DNA of 64,000 bases from Thalassia testudinum (lineage: Eukaryota > Streptophyta > Magnoliopsida > Alismatales > Hydrocharitaceae), in the NCBI GenBank assembly GCA_037157565.1, contig JAZHRO010000073.1, positions 22,272,501 to 22,336,500 of the forward strand, given 5' to 3'. The notes below the pieces were generated by a model. It saw only the letters and a program-made list of their open reading frames with translations, was not told the origin of the DNA and did no database searches. The translations under genes were made by a program, and so were the position numbers. This document shows positions 54,609 to 64,000 of this stretch, one piece after another. How positions within the stretch are numbered: position 1 is the stretch's first letter; each line of letters begins with the position of its first letter.

Positions 54609-55111
54609 ATGGCCAGCGGACCACCTATATTTGAGCATGGTCGCCGGTGCACTTGTGGTCTCTCATGCACTTTAAACATACAAGAACAAGGACAACTGAG
54701 ACTGCTTTCCAAGTGGAGGGTCTTCTACACTTGTCCTAGAGGCACACAGGTAAACCTTGAATTCTTTTCATGGCTTACCTTATTTACAATATATAACACA
54801 ATTGAATATGTGGAAAATGACACATGTAGGGATGTGATTACATGGAATATTCCATCAATTTACGACCTACTCTCCAAGTAATTGGAGCTGAGTATGAATT
54901 CGTATCCCACAAGTAAGATGACTTCGAGGGTAAATACATTGATGCCTGACAAGAACTAGCTCACTATCGTCAATGGGTCTTTGATATGCTTGATAAGATC
55001 GAGAAGCAATGCATGGAGATAAGGAAGCTGAAGGGACACAAGTCTGATTCTAGTAGTGGTTCCATAAATGATGAGTACGAGAACTACAATCTTAAGGATA
55101 GATCCATGTAG
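54609..55111 (+). pseudogene. GRF-type zinc finger protein fragment
   Basis: The first exon-like part reads MASGPPIFEHGRRCTCGLSC, then LLSKWRVFYTCPRGTQ, which fits the GRF zinc finger (C-x-C-G....F-Y-x-C-P), a probable nucleic-acid-binding fold common in small plant proteins of the At4g04775-like type. CAG followed by GTAAAC at 54748-54756 looks like a splice donor. A second part at about 54965-55111 reads HYRQWVFDMLDKIEKQCMEI then RKLKGHKSDSSSGS, a coiled-coil-like tail usual for these proteins, ending in TAG. The intervening part is broken. Proteins of this type are often found in or next to transposons; the function is unknown. Confidence 0.55.
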
Positions 55112-55272
55112 TTCATGCACAACATGTTTTGTTGATCGTTTGCTGCCCCATGTTGTCCAAAAATTTCTTACGTGATATCTAATGGGTTGTTTTTTGCTAT
55201 GTTATTTTGTTCAATTCTCGACCATGTTGGGGTCCTTCCATATGTTGTTGTTACGTTGGACATTTTAAGGTT
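55112..55272. other. Noncoding flank before LTR8
   Basis: This short T-rich stretch has no recognised feature. It ends in AGGTT (55268-55272), the left target-site copy of LTR8. Confidence 0.6.
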
Positions 55273-57038
55273 TGTTGGAAACATGAAATCGTGGATTTGA
55301 TTTGATTAAGGTTGTAGTATAGTTGCGAAATCCATTCTTAACAACAAATTTTAACGAGTCTATATGAGTCCCGGTCAATCTCAGGGAGGTGTAGTGCTGC
55401 GACTTCAATTTTCATTTCTCGTTCTCTCTCTACTCTCTCAACTAACATTTTCATTCGCAAAAGAGAAATATGATCCAAGTAATAATAAAGAGATTTTCAT
55501 TCCATTGAACCAGGTATTTACAATCACATTTCGAGGAAAGCTTGTACAAGGAACTTAAAACTAATCTAACAGAAGTGAGATGCACGGCTGGAGACCAGGG
55601 AGAACTTAGGCGTGCACTCTAGAGGGAGATGATACTACACTACTAAGTAGGAAATTAATGCATGAACTAAAGTATGAAGAACAACTAAGCAACAAGAAAC
55701 TGGGGCACCAAAGGTGGCTTTTGGTGGTCGTGGATCAAGGTGGAGGACGAGAAAGGAGGGATTGCCAAGGTGTGTTGGCCAGCCAAAGTTGGTTGTCCTT
55801 AGAGATGTTGGAGGTGCTCTTGTCCTTAGAGATGAAGCTATGGAGGGGGAGCTCGCCAATGGAGATGGAGGTGGAGATGGTGGCATCCAAGAACATGAAC
55901 ATGCCTCCCATGGGCAGCCAAAGTGGTGGTCTTTTATAGACTTGAGAGGGCTAAGTGGGCATTGGGGGGAAGGGTCTAGAAGGCCCTTAGATGGCTATCC
56001 AAACATAGCCAAGAGTGGGTCTTCTTAGATCCACAATTCATGGATTTAAGAATGGACTTAAGATGGCTACTATTTTTAGTATCAAGAGTTGGCACCACCT
56101 TGTGTGTGCACACCTCTTGGAAGACTACTCTAGAAAACTCTAGAGTGGGTGGCCAAGTGGTGGTGGTGTGGGTGTGTTGGGTTAGGTCCTAGGTGGGTTG
56201 GTTTAGCCTATTAGGTTGAGTCCTAACCTAATTAGGTGTATATGTGTGCACTTGGGTTAGGGACTCCCTAATTAGGCTCTTGGGTTTGGGGGTAATGGTC
56301 TAACCTAGTTAGGTTGGTGCCAAGAGTAGTGGAATAGGCTTAGGAGGTCTCTAATTAGGCTTCCTAGGGTGTTGGTGGTGTTGCTAGATCAAAAGGATTG
56401 AATTCATGCGTCTGATCTCAAAAACAGTAACTGGAGAGCAACTCCGGACGTTTGGAAGTTTGGTCAGACGACTTATACTTCAAAGTTGGACGTTCAGGCA
56501 GTAAGTTGGACATCCAATTTTGTGTCAGTGCTTGAGTTGGGTTCTGATAGGTGTTTCTACAGAGATTGGACGTCCAGAACTATGCTAGAAAGTGTATTTA
56601 GGGTTTTCTAAGCTATTTTGACCTAATGGAAGGGTGGCCTAGGTATGGGAAGGTGGATAGGGCTATCCTAAGGCTAGGGATAGGTGCAGAGGTTCCTATG
56701 TTCTTCATACTTTAATTCTAACGTTAAATCCCTACAAGTAGTATAGTATACCTCTCCCATACTTTTTGTCTTCAGCTTATTTGCAACATTATTTTGGGCT
56801 TTCGCTCTAGCTCTACTGTAGCTTTGGCCTTTATCTAGCTTTAGGCTATCTCGTAAGCTTCTTATTACTTGAAAACCAATAATACACTAATCAGTATAGA
56901 AAATTGACATTATTGCAGAAATATGTAGGTAAAGAAGTAAAGATGTAAAGTATGCAACTAATGCATGGGTTATTCTACAATTATGCTAAGATCTAACTTA
57001 ATTCAGGTTAATTAGGTCCTATGATTGCTGCGCAATCA
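55273..57038 (-). mobile_element. Solo LTR8 (family F1)
   Basis: This LTR of 1766 bases starts on the minus strand at 57038 with TGATTGCGCAGCAATCA (perfect 7-bp stem) and ends ..CATGTTTCCAACA at 55273. TSD AGGTT is perfect (55268-55272 and 57039-57043). There is no internal region. It has a TATA-like minus-strand TCTATAAAAG (55931-55940), several GACGTCC-type sites (56446-56575) and, near the end, the LTR-end block seen on the plus strand as GAGTCCCGGTCAATCTCAGG (55367-55386). It is inserted in the Harbinger-like debris. Open frames at 55658-56028 are not conserved. Confidence 0.93.
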
Positions 57039-57196
57039 AGGTTTTGAACTTGTTATTTGTTATTGTGGTTGTTAAAGTTCCTTGTTAGAGTACTACTATT
57101 TAAGGGTATAATAGTTATTTGCTTTAGCTTTTCTTCATTGTCAACTTCCCTGGGAATGTCAATGTCTACAATATAGGATGCCACGATGATATTTCT

Positions 57197-57501
57197 CTTG
57201 GTCTGAGGATGCCGATATCATACTCGTGAGACTATACCAGGCAAAGTTGAGGGGAGATTGGTTTGGAGGTATACCAAGACTAGGATGGAAAGATGTGGCA
57301 TGTTCTTTCAACTCGAACTATGAAGTTGACCTATTGATTGCGGATGTGGTCGTAGATGGAAAATCCTTAAGCGACAATTTCTTGTCATCAACAGAGTGTT
57401 GCTGAACGATGGATGGACCTTCTGCGATGCCTGCTTTATACTTGTTCCTCCTACACTAGAGGCATGGGATCTGGTAGGAGTAGCAAATTCAATATCCATT
57501 A
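57197..57501 (+). pseudogene. Myb/SANT-like DNA-binding domain fragment, frameshifted
   Basis: The first part (57197-57325) reads SWSEDADIILVRLYQAKLRG then GIPRLGWKDVACSFNSNYEV, matching the layout of the plant Myb/SANT-like domain (W..E....F..L......G....G.F...GW..V...F....). After a shift the second part (57339-57500) reads RRWKILKRQFLVINRVLLND then GWTFCDACF....PPTLEAWD, matching its end (R...LK..F.....LL..SG..WD......V.A....W). This domain is ORF1 of PIF/Harbinger transposons and is also found in L10-interacting MYB-like proteins. Together with the 53041-53229 fragment it suggests a dead Harbinger-type element; host origin cannot be excluded. Confidence 0.55.
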
Positions 57502-58756
57502 AACTTAAAATGTCCATATAGGAGGTTATTAAAGAAACATCTCCATTTCTTAGGTGGGTGACGTGGAGGTGCTTCACATGAAGGATCGGCCATTCCAGCA
57601 GTACTGCATGATTGAGGATCTACACACGTCTTAAAGTATATGTTCTTGTTGGACTATAATGTGTTTGATGGATTTATGTAATTGTGGATTTGAAGCATCT
57701 TTGGACTTAGGGTGGCGGTTAGGGGGAAAACAAACTTATGGGGTACTGGGTGTGTAGTAAATAGTATTTCAAACATTATGTTGTTGTGGACTGATTGTAG
57801 TGTGTGTACTTAATTTATGCATCCTTTCTTTACATTTATGTATTTTTCATTCGTAGCTTTATATATGATATCATATTATTGCGGTACCAACAAAATGATT
57901 GCAGGTTACATTTGATGGCTATGATGAAAGCTATAAGAAAATTGTACCACACTCATGGATGATGCTGGTTCGGATGGCTAGTGTAAAAACTAGCCAACCT
58001 CAACTTTCGTGTTCGGATGGTTAGACGGCTCAACAATAGCAACCCCATGCAACATCAGTTTGAGGGTAGGTTTTTTATACCATCAAAGTAAGCAGGTTTG
58101 AACCCAATGATATATGTATTGCAATAGCATGCATAGCTATCTAAGCTATGTCAGTTGAATCAATCCTCGTTCAATACATCTTAAAATTTCCCTACCAAAT
58201 GCAATGTCATTATTCATCATGTCTACGGTATGTACATTTTTGGAATTCGTTAATATTCATTGATATCTAGGTTCTCATAAAATATGCTAAATGCAGTTTA
58301 TTACTGCACAAACACATGTTCATTTCCAATTTTCTGTGTTGAACACATTTGCTACTTCTCAGAGGCAGGCTTGACATTACCATTGTAGATATTGTCCTAA
58401 CTTGTTGCTTCCAAAAAGTTATTTCTTTCATTTGTTTAATTGTTCGTTACTGTCTATGTTGGTTTTGCCTTGATTGCTATTGGGTTGGCATCTATGAAAT
58501 GTTGTCGTTTGCTATCATTGATGGGTTTCTTCCTTTTATTTTCAAGAAATATGCTGAGTTTCTTGGTGGATTACTATTGGCTTACTTCCTCTTTGTTTGC
58601 CTTGCTTCCTCTTGGTTTGAAGCCATATTATTGTTGGGTTGGTTCTCTATTTTTGGAATAAGGCAGCAATGTTGTTAGCTTGCTTCATTTGGTTCATGCT
58701 GGTTTGTCTTGCGTGGATTCCTATTGGGTTGGCTCGTGCTTTCTCTATTAGGATGG
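57502..58756. other. Noncoding stretch, no gene recognised
   Basis: This AT-rich sequence has some long frames (for example 58349-58678, hydrophobic), but none shows a known motif or coding bias I can defend. It may be the 3' flank of the Myb/SANT-like gene. The right edge is the end of the E6 LTR. Confidence 0.4.
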
Positions 58757-60208
58757 TGATAGAGAGAAATTCACTTAATTAAGATAGTCGTAATAAAATG
58801 ATTTATCGTTGTAGTATTTTATGTGGTGGAAAATCTCTTAATAAAAAATATAAAAATTTAATCTAACCATAGCGGATTAGGTCATTCACAGGGAGGAACG
58901 TGCCAAATTAACTCACAAATTTATGATTTCCTTATTCAAACATTATGGTTAGATATTTGCCCATAATTATAGTATATCATGCAATGTATGGGACGCTAAT
59001 AGATTGTAGAGAAATTATATCAGATAATATAGCAAGAACTCAAGGGGCTGGCTATAATTCATGCAATAAATAAATATTAAATGGGAAAAATAAGAGTTTG
59101 CAATGGCAGTGGATGTAAATTCTAATTGACTTCAAAACAGAGGATTGAGTCTTTCTCCTCATCGCCCATGGGAAGAAGCACGGCGGTCGAAGATGCTCTG
59201 GGGGATGGTCAGCTGGTGCGTGGGGAGTTCAATGACGATGGTGGTGAGGTGGGAGATGGTCAGTGGCAGCCGGCGACGTGGTTGAGGTGGCCGACAGCGG
59301 GTGCTGGTGGTGCGCGAGGAGAGAGCTCGTGAGGATGGCGCACGCCTTTGGCTGTTTCACGATGATGGTAGGTGGTCGAGGGAACGGTTTGGAGGTGGGT
59401 AGGCATTGTCGGTGGCTGTTGAGGCTGTTGGTGATGGTGGGTGGTTTGGGTTCCTTCCAAAAGTTGCAGGGGGTGGGAACGGTTGGAAGGAGAGGATGAA
59501 GAAGAATACGGGAAGGGGAAGTGGAGGCAGTGCTGCTTGCATGTGTAGGGTCAGGCGTTGCTGTGCGGGAAGTTGGTGGTGGTGATGGTTGAAGGTGATG
59601 GGTGGTTGCAGTGGTGGCCACACGCTGTCACCATGCGATCGACGAGAGGAAGAAGGAGTAGGGATGGAGAACGCCTCAGGCCATGGTGCGTGTTGGGTCC
59701 ATGGTGTAGGCTTTGCTTCACGGTGGAGTGCACGAGGAAGAAGATAATTTGGATTTTGGTGGAGCGGCCTCTTTTAAAACCTCCCGTTTGTTTCTCTTCA
59801 GCCGCCAACTTTTCCAACCACTCGGGGAAGATCGCGAGTGGTTGGAACAGAAGGATAAGCACTGGCAGTTCCCATCAGAAGTCTGATCAACACTCCAGAC
59901 GTCTTAAAATGTATGGATAGCAGTGAGTCCACAATGGAGGTTCTCAGACGTCCAGACTAAGCTCCCGACGTCTTAAAATGTGACTTTGGACGTCTGACTG
60001 ATGCCTTCAGGTGTCTTGCACCTAGCCTGCATCCACCAAATGATTATCATATCATGTCATGTCATATGTTATTAAATATAAAAGTGGTGCATGAGATTAT
60101 ATGCAGACAAAGATAAATTCTCATTTAACTCCTAATCAATTAACAATTATGAACAACTAATTAAATAGTACTTAGGCCAAATAATGGTTCACGAAAGTGG
60201 ACTTATCA
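58757..60208 (-). mobile_element. E6 3' LTR (family F5)
   Basis: This LTR of 1452 bases starts on the minus strand at 60208 with TGATAAGTCCACTTTCGTGA, directly after a polypurine tract, and ends ..TTTCTCTCTATCA at 58757. TGATA and TATCA give a short terminal inverted repeat. It holds a GC-rich zone (59126-59640), a TATA-like TTTTAAAAG on the minus strand (59772-59780), several AGACGTCT sites (59895-60000) and GGCACGTTCCTCCCTGTGAA (58884-58903, minus strand), the LTR-end block. The 5' mate lies outside the window, so no TSD can be checked. The far end is placed by its CA and by analogy. Confidence 0.78.
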
Positions 60209-60230
60209 AATGCCCCCATGCCTAAGTTTT
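60209..60230 (-). other. E6 polypurine tract before 3' LTR
   Basis: On the minus strand AAACTTAGGCATGGGGGCA then TT directly precedes TGATAAG. Confidence 0.85.
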
Positions 60231-61722
60231 ACTAGTCCTGAGCAAAAGTGAAAAATAATAGAAGTAATAAAAATATTTTTCTTTTCTTATTCCAAAAATT
60301 TAGAGATCCAGACAAATGTGAAGTGATAGTAGCCTAGGTAACGGATCCAAGTGAAGAGCCAACTTACATTTGAAGTTCGTACTTCACCGTTGATAAAATT
60401 CTATCGGGATGGGCAACTACTTCCCTCGGGGATAAAGTAGAAAATGATCTATAATTTGACCCCAACTTTTTGTCTTAGTTAGGAGATACTGGGTTGAATG
60501 GATTTATATTTGGTGGCTCATACTCATCTGGTGCTACATGTAGTCTAGTACTGCAGACTCTAAATCTCTAGACTATCAAACAAGTCACCCAGAGAGAGGC
60601 TAAACAAAACTATGCTCTCTTAATGTTCCTTTGCACTTACTCTCTCTTTTCTTTTCCTTTTTCTTCTTTCTTTTCTAAGATTACATATCTTACTAGATTT
60701 TGTAAATGTACTCAATGTTTGGTGGCCTCACATGCATTCACACTTCAACTTAAGTCCTAATAACCCTACAACTAAGTTAGAAGTCCTCAGCCAGTATTCG
60801 GGCGATCAGAAATACTAAAAAGTAGGTATGGGTCATATTTGGTGGATTGCAATGAGTATTTTTATTGTTGCCTCAAAAACATCGACATATAAAAATGACA
60901 TGAAGATAAGACATAAACTTGAACTCTTTTCTTTTTCTTTTTCTCTCTGTGTGTGTGTTTTTTTTCTTTTGTTGTTTTTATTTATTTATTTATATATTTT
61001 TTCTACTAACAGAAAATGATGCATACTTTTATTTATGAGGCATTATTAGGGATGATGCTGGTCAAGAGGATATTGTGTGGCTTATTTGGTGAAAGTGCCT
61101 ACTCTCGACATCGGGAAAGGATGGATAGGACAAGTGTACTTTTAACCTTTGAAACTATTACCCTCCTTCAGCTGAGGACTCTATGAAGGATGGTCGTAAC
61201 CATCCACTATAGTCATAGTTTTATTAGGACTCAATCTCTGTGTATCTGCCTTATTTGGTGACTCTCAGGAATTCACACAATGTTCGCATGTTGGAACAGA
61301 AAGCGAAAGCTATGCCTAACTCTAAGGTATTATCATCTAATTATCCAAAACTTAAGAGTCCTTGCACTAGACTTAGTGCACCAGTAGTCTCTCTACTTTC
61401 TCCTCACAAATATTAGGTGGATCTAATAGAAGATAGTTTTCCTAATTCCCTTCAAACTGCCTAAGGATTCAGCAGACCAAATATACTTATTGATTTTCTA
61501 CAAAGATCCATTACCCAGTCTATGTGCAAGTGAACTGTACTAGATTCTAAACTTAGAAATAATTTAAGAAGAAAATCTTTAATGAAACCTCCTTAATAAA
61601 AACTTCTGCTAGGGACTAACCAATTCAGTTCAAGAAAACAAAAGAGATTTTTTTTTTTCAAACTAATGCACGTATCCTAAATGCATGCAAATATTTATAA
61701 ATGCTATAAACATCCTCAGATT
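60231..61722 (-). mobile_element. E6 long 3' noncoding region
   Basis: This 1.5 kb region without genes is collinear, on the minus strand, with E3 and E2. It holds an ACCAATTCAG..AATTTTTATCAA start, ACTTGCACATAGACTGGGTA, AGAGTAGGCACTTTCACC (61078-61095), twin hairpins (61162-61205), two A/G tracts (seen as CT runs at 60650-60680 and 60930-60990) and the GATGAGTATGAGCCACCAAA block (60510-60529). Confidence 0.7.
61162..61205 (-). ncRNA. Twin hairpins in E6 3' noncoding RNA
   Basis: On the minus strand, hairpin 1 (61205-61188) is GGATGGT-TACG-ACCATCC and hairpin 2 (61177-61162) is CCTC-AGCTGAAG-GAGG. They are identical to E3 in stem 1 and differ from it by one base in loop 2. Confidence 0.6.
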
Positions 61723-61759
61723 ATACCCCCTCATGCCTAAGATTGATAATGTCCTCATT
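61723..61759 (-). other. E6 pol-proximal second polypurine tract
   Basis: On the minus strand ATGAGGACAT, then CTTAGGCATGAGGGGGTA, about 120 bases after pol. Confidence 0.7.
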
Positions 61760-61879
61760 GGAAAAAAAATACGTAGAAGAATATAACCTGAGGAGGAGAG
61801 TGGGAGGAGCTAAGGCTCCTCAAGCCGAAGTGCATCCAAAACTTGGCCATCTGAAAGAGTAGTATAAGGTTTAAGTCAT

Positions 61880-62990
61880 TGGCCATTTACCTTAAAGCTT
61901 GCACAGAAGCAGGGTTCCAAATTTCTACTGCTCCATGAGGGAAGGCATTGATAATAATGTACTGTCCATCCCTGCGAGACTTGAGCTTTCCTGGAAATAA
62001 TTTAAGTCTGAAATTGAAAAGCCAGACCCACTGGTTGGGCTTAAAGATCTTTTTAACGATGTGCTTATCATGGAAGACCTTTGTACGTTGTTTGTAAGCT
62101 TGAGATGTTTCGTAGTCTTCATTACAAAGCTCCTTAAGCTCACTTAACTCCAACATGCGTGCATTTCCCGCTTTATCCAGATTTAAGTTAACATTTTTAA
62201 TAGCCCAACAAGCTTTGTGTTGAATTTCAACGGGAAGGTGGCATGCCTTTCCGTAGACAAGACGGAAAGGAAGCATGCCCAAGGGAGTCTTATAAGCTGT
62301 TTTGTAGGCCCAAAGAGTATCATTCAATTTTTTCGACCAATCCTTACGGTCCGGCCTAACAGTTTTTTCCAAAATCCGTTTAATCTCCCTATTAGACAAT
62401 TCAACTTGTCCACTTGTTTGGGGATGGTAAGGTGTGGCTATCATGTGGTTGACTCCTAAATTTTGGAGTAGTCTTGTGAAGTGTACATTCTTTAAGTGAG
62501 GTCCTCCATCACTTATGATCATCCTTGGGCACCCATATCGAGAAATGATATTAGCCATAACAAAATCCAAGACCACAGAATGGTCATTGGTCTACGTGAG
62601 TATGGCTTCTATCCATTTTGATACATAGTCCACGGCCGTAAGGATGTACTCATATCTGAAGGACACAGGAAAGGGACCCATGAAATCGATCCCCCAAATA
62701 TCAAAGATCTCAACAGGGAGAATAGGTTGCTGGGGCATCTCATCCCTTTTTCTAATGGTTTCCATCTGTTGGCAACGTAGACATGCACCTACATATGTAT
62801 GTGCATCTCGAAATAATGTGGGCCACCAAAAACTAGACTGAAGAACCTTTTGGGCACTCTTTTTTCCATTAAAATGCCCTTCACAGTGAAGGTCATGGTA
62901 GAAACTCATAACACTCCTTTATTCTTTATCAGGGACGCAACGGTGGAATAACTGGTCAGGGGCTATTCTAAAAAGCTTAGGTTCCTCCAA
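61880..62990 (-). pseudogene. E6 integrase, nearly complete
   Basis: Minus-strand frames 62909-62592 and 62576-61887 are separated by a single in-frame TAG (about 62593) where E3 has Trp. The zinc-binding part is HDLHCEGHF and CLRCQQ. The core has FDIWGIDFMGPF, ISDGGPHL and QVELSNREIKRILEK, so all three acidic catalytic residues are kept. [57 protein letters not shown] and WNPASVQALR follow. This is the best-preserved pol in the window. Its start is at about 62990, after the linker that follows RNase H. Confidence 0.88.
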
Positions 62991-64000
62991 GTGATAAAAT
63001 TTAGCGTTGGCAAGAAACCTGTCTCGCTTCTACTTGTCCCAAGTGTTGGGGGCTATGCCCGTGACCAGATAGTTCACTATCTTAGCGAACTAAGGAGTTT
63101 TGGCCTCCATGGCCATCAGAGACTCATAAGGAAAAGTCTCTTGGATATCGTCAGCAGGGGTTGATGTCTCAATAGGGATCCTGGATAGTTGATCTGCTAC
63201 CACATGCTTAACTCCTTTCTTATCTTTTATTTCCAGGTCAAACTCCTGGAGTAGCAGAATCCAACAAATCAAATAAGGTTTGGTGTTCTTTTTAGAAAGA
63301 AGATGCTTTAAAGCAGAATGATCAGTGAACACCACAACCTTAGATCCCAACAAATAAGTCCAAAATTTTTTCAAAGAAAACACTACAACAAGAAGTTCCT
63401 TTTTAGTGACTGTGTAGTTTTGCTGAGGATCTGTAAGGGTCTTATTGGCATAATGCAAAACATGAGGTTTTCCATCAATCGTTTGACCTAAGACCGCTCC
63501 CACTACGAAATCAGAAGCATCGCACATTAGTTCAAACGGGAGGGTCCAATCTGGTGCTTGGAGAATCGACGCAGTAACAAGGGCTTTCATCAAGACTTGG
63601 AAAGACTCACCACATCTGTCATCAAAATCGAAGGAAATATCCTTCGCTAACAAATGGCAGAGTGGCTTAGAGATTTTACTGAAATCTCTAATGAAGTGCC
63701 TATAGAATCTAGCATGGCCAAGAAAAGATCTAACTTGACGAACATTAGTGGGAGATGGAAGCTTAGAGATGGAATCAATTTTGGCAGTATCTACCTCTAA
63801 TCCTCTCTTGGAAACTACAAGCCCCAAAATAATGCCCTGCTGGATCATAAAGTGGCTTTTCTCCCAACTAGGCACCAGCTTTGCCTCTTTGCAACGGGTT
63901 AAGACTTTATCAAGGTGCGAAAGGCATAGGTCAAATGATGAGCCATAAATAGAGAAATCATCCATGAAAATTTCTACAAACTCGTCTATCATATCAGAAA
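62991..64000 (-). pseudogene. E6 reverse transcriptase palm, thumb and RNase H, partial at window edge
   Basis: The minus-strand frame 63992-63090 is open for 300 codons. It begins in the RT palm with VEIFMDDFSIYGSSF (two catalytic Asp residues, about 63985-63940), EKSHFMIQQGIILG and the thumb FLGHARFYRHFIRDFSKISK. RNase H follows: CDASDFVVGAVLGQ (about 63526-63485), QQNYTVTKKELL, FTDHSALKHLLSKKNTKPYL and [20 protein letters not shown], with the linker IPIETSTPADDIQETFP. It ends at a TAG (63090-63092) where E3 has Trp (TPW). The rest of RT, and the protease and gag, lie to the right of the window. Confidence 0.9.

Noticed and set aside
58349..58678. Hydrophobic 109-codon frame
   Set aside because: It looks membrane-like but only reflects T-rich DNA; there is no relative or motif to support it.
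59126..59920. Overlapping frames in the E6 LTR
   Set aside because: Frames open on both strands across a GC-rich repeat; no family recognised.

Overview
The window is plant nuclear DNA from a large, repeat-rich genome. It holds no intact host gene. Almost all of it is decayed Ty3/gypsy LTR retrotransposons of the non-chromodomain Tat/Athila type. The evidence is long LTRs (1.5-2.8 kb), primer-binding sites resembling the 3' end of tRNA-Asp, Gag motifs such as FPLSLKDKA and YNQNWRNNPN, pol order PR-RT-RNaseH-IN, and polypurine tracts of the form TTAGGCATGGGGGTA directly before a TGA... LTR start. The species cannot be named from sequence alone.

The elements are nested up to six deep, and most boundaries can be fixed by 5-bp target-site duplications (TSDs). 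E0 (+, Gag to IN, 1-4039) is cut inside integrase by solo LTR E1 (4040-42737) and resumes in register at 42738. E1 is itself broken by E5, a 3'-noncoding region plus LTR (about 4727-8398), and by E2 (8741-41971, TSD CCTCC on both sides). The 3' LTR of E2 is split by E4 (minus strand, 17460-41465). E4 carries a solo LTR called LTR10 (30907-33488, TSD TGAGC) and, in its own 3' LTR, a GCATGC-rich insertion (18382-19047) and the truncated element E3 (19065-26622). E3 integrase is split by solo LTR2 (19431-22186, TSD CCTCC). Outside the nest, E0's 3' noncoding region holds solo LTR3 (44137-46927, TSD AGTCC). This is followed by a probable Ty1/copia LTR (48166-51486) split by solo LTR7 (48639-50917), and then the last part of another gypsy LTR (51487 to about 53040).

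The region 53040-58756 is the oldest layer visible. It holds remains resembling a PIF/Harbinger transposase N-terminus, a GRF-type zinc finger and a Myb/SANT-like domain, and it is interrupted by solo LTR8 (55273-57038, TSD AGGTT). From 58757 to the right edge is E6, a minus-strand gypsy element with its 3' LTR, 3' noncoding region, IN, RNaseH and part of RT.

Five LTR families are named here. F1 is E1, E2, LTR7 and LTR8. F2 is E5, LTR2 and LTR3. F3 is E4 and LTR10. F4 is E3 and F5 is E6. The most interesting signals are noncoding: a covarying hairpin at the first bases of F1, F2 and F3 LTRs; twin hairpins conserved in the long 3' noncoding region of E2, E3 and E6; a second polypurine tract just after pol in five elements; palindromic E2F-like sites (TTGGCGCCAA) tiling the U3 of F3 LTRs; and a CTCCCTGAGATCGA-like block near the 3' end of nearly every LTR.
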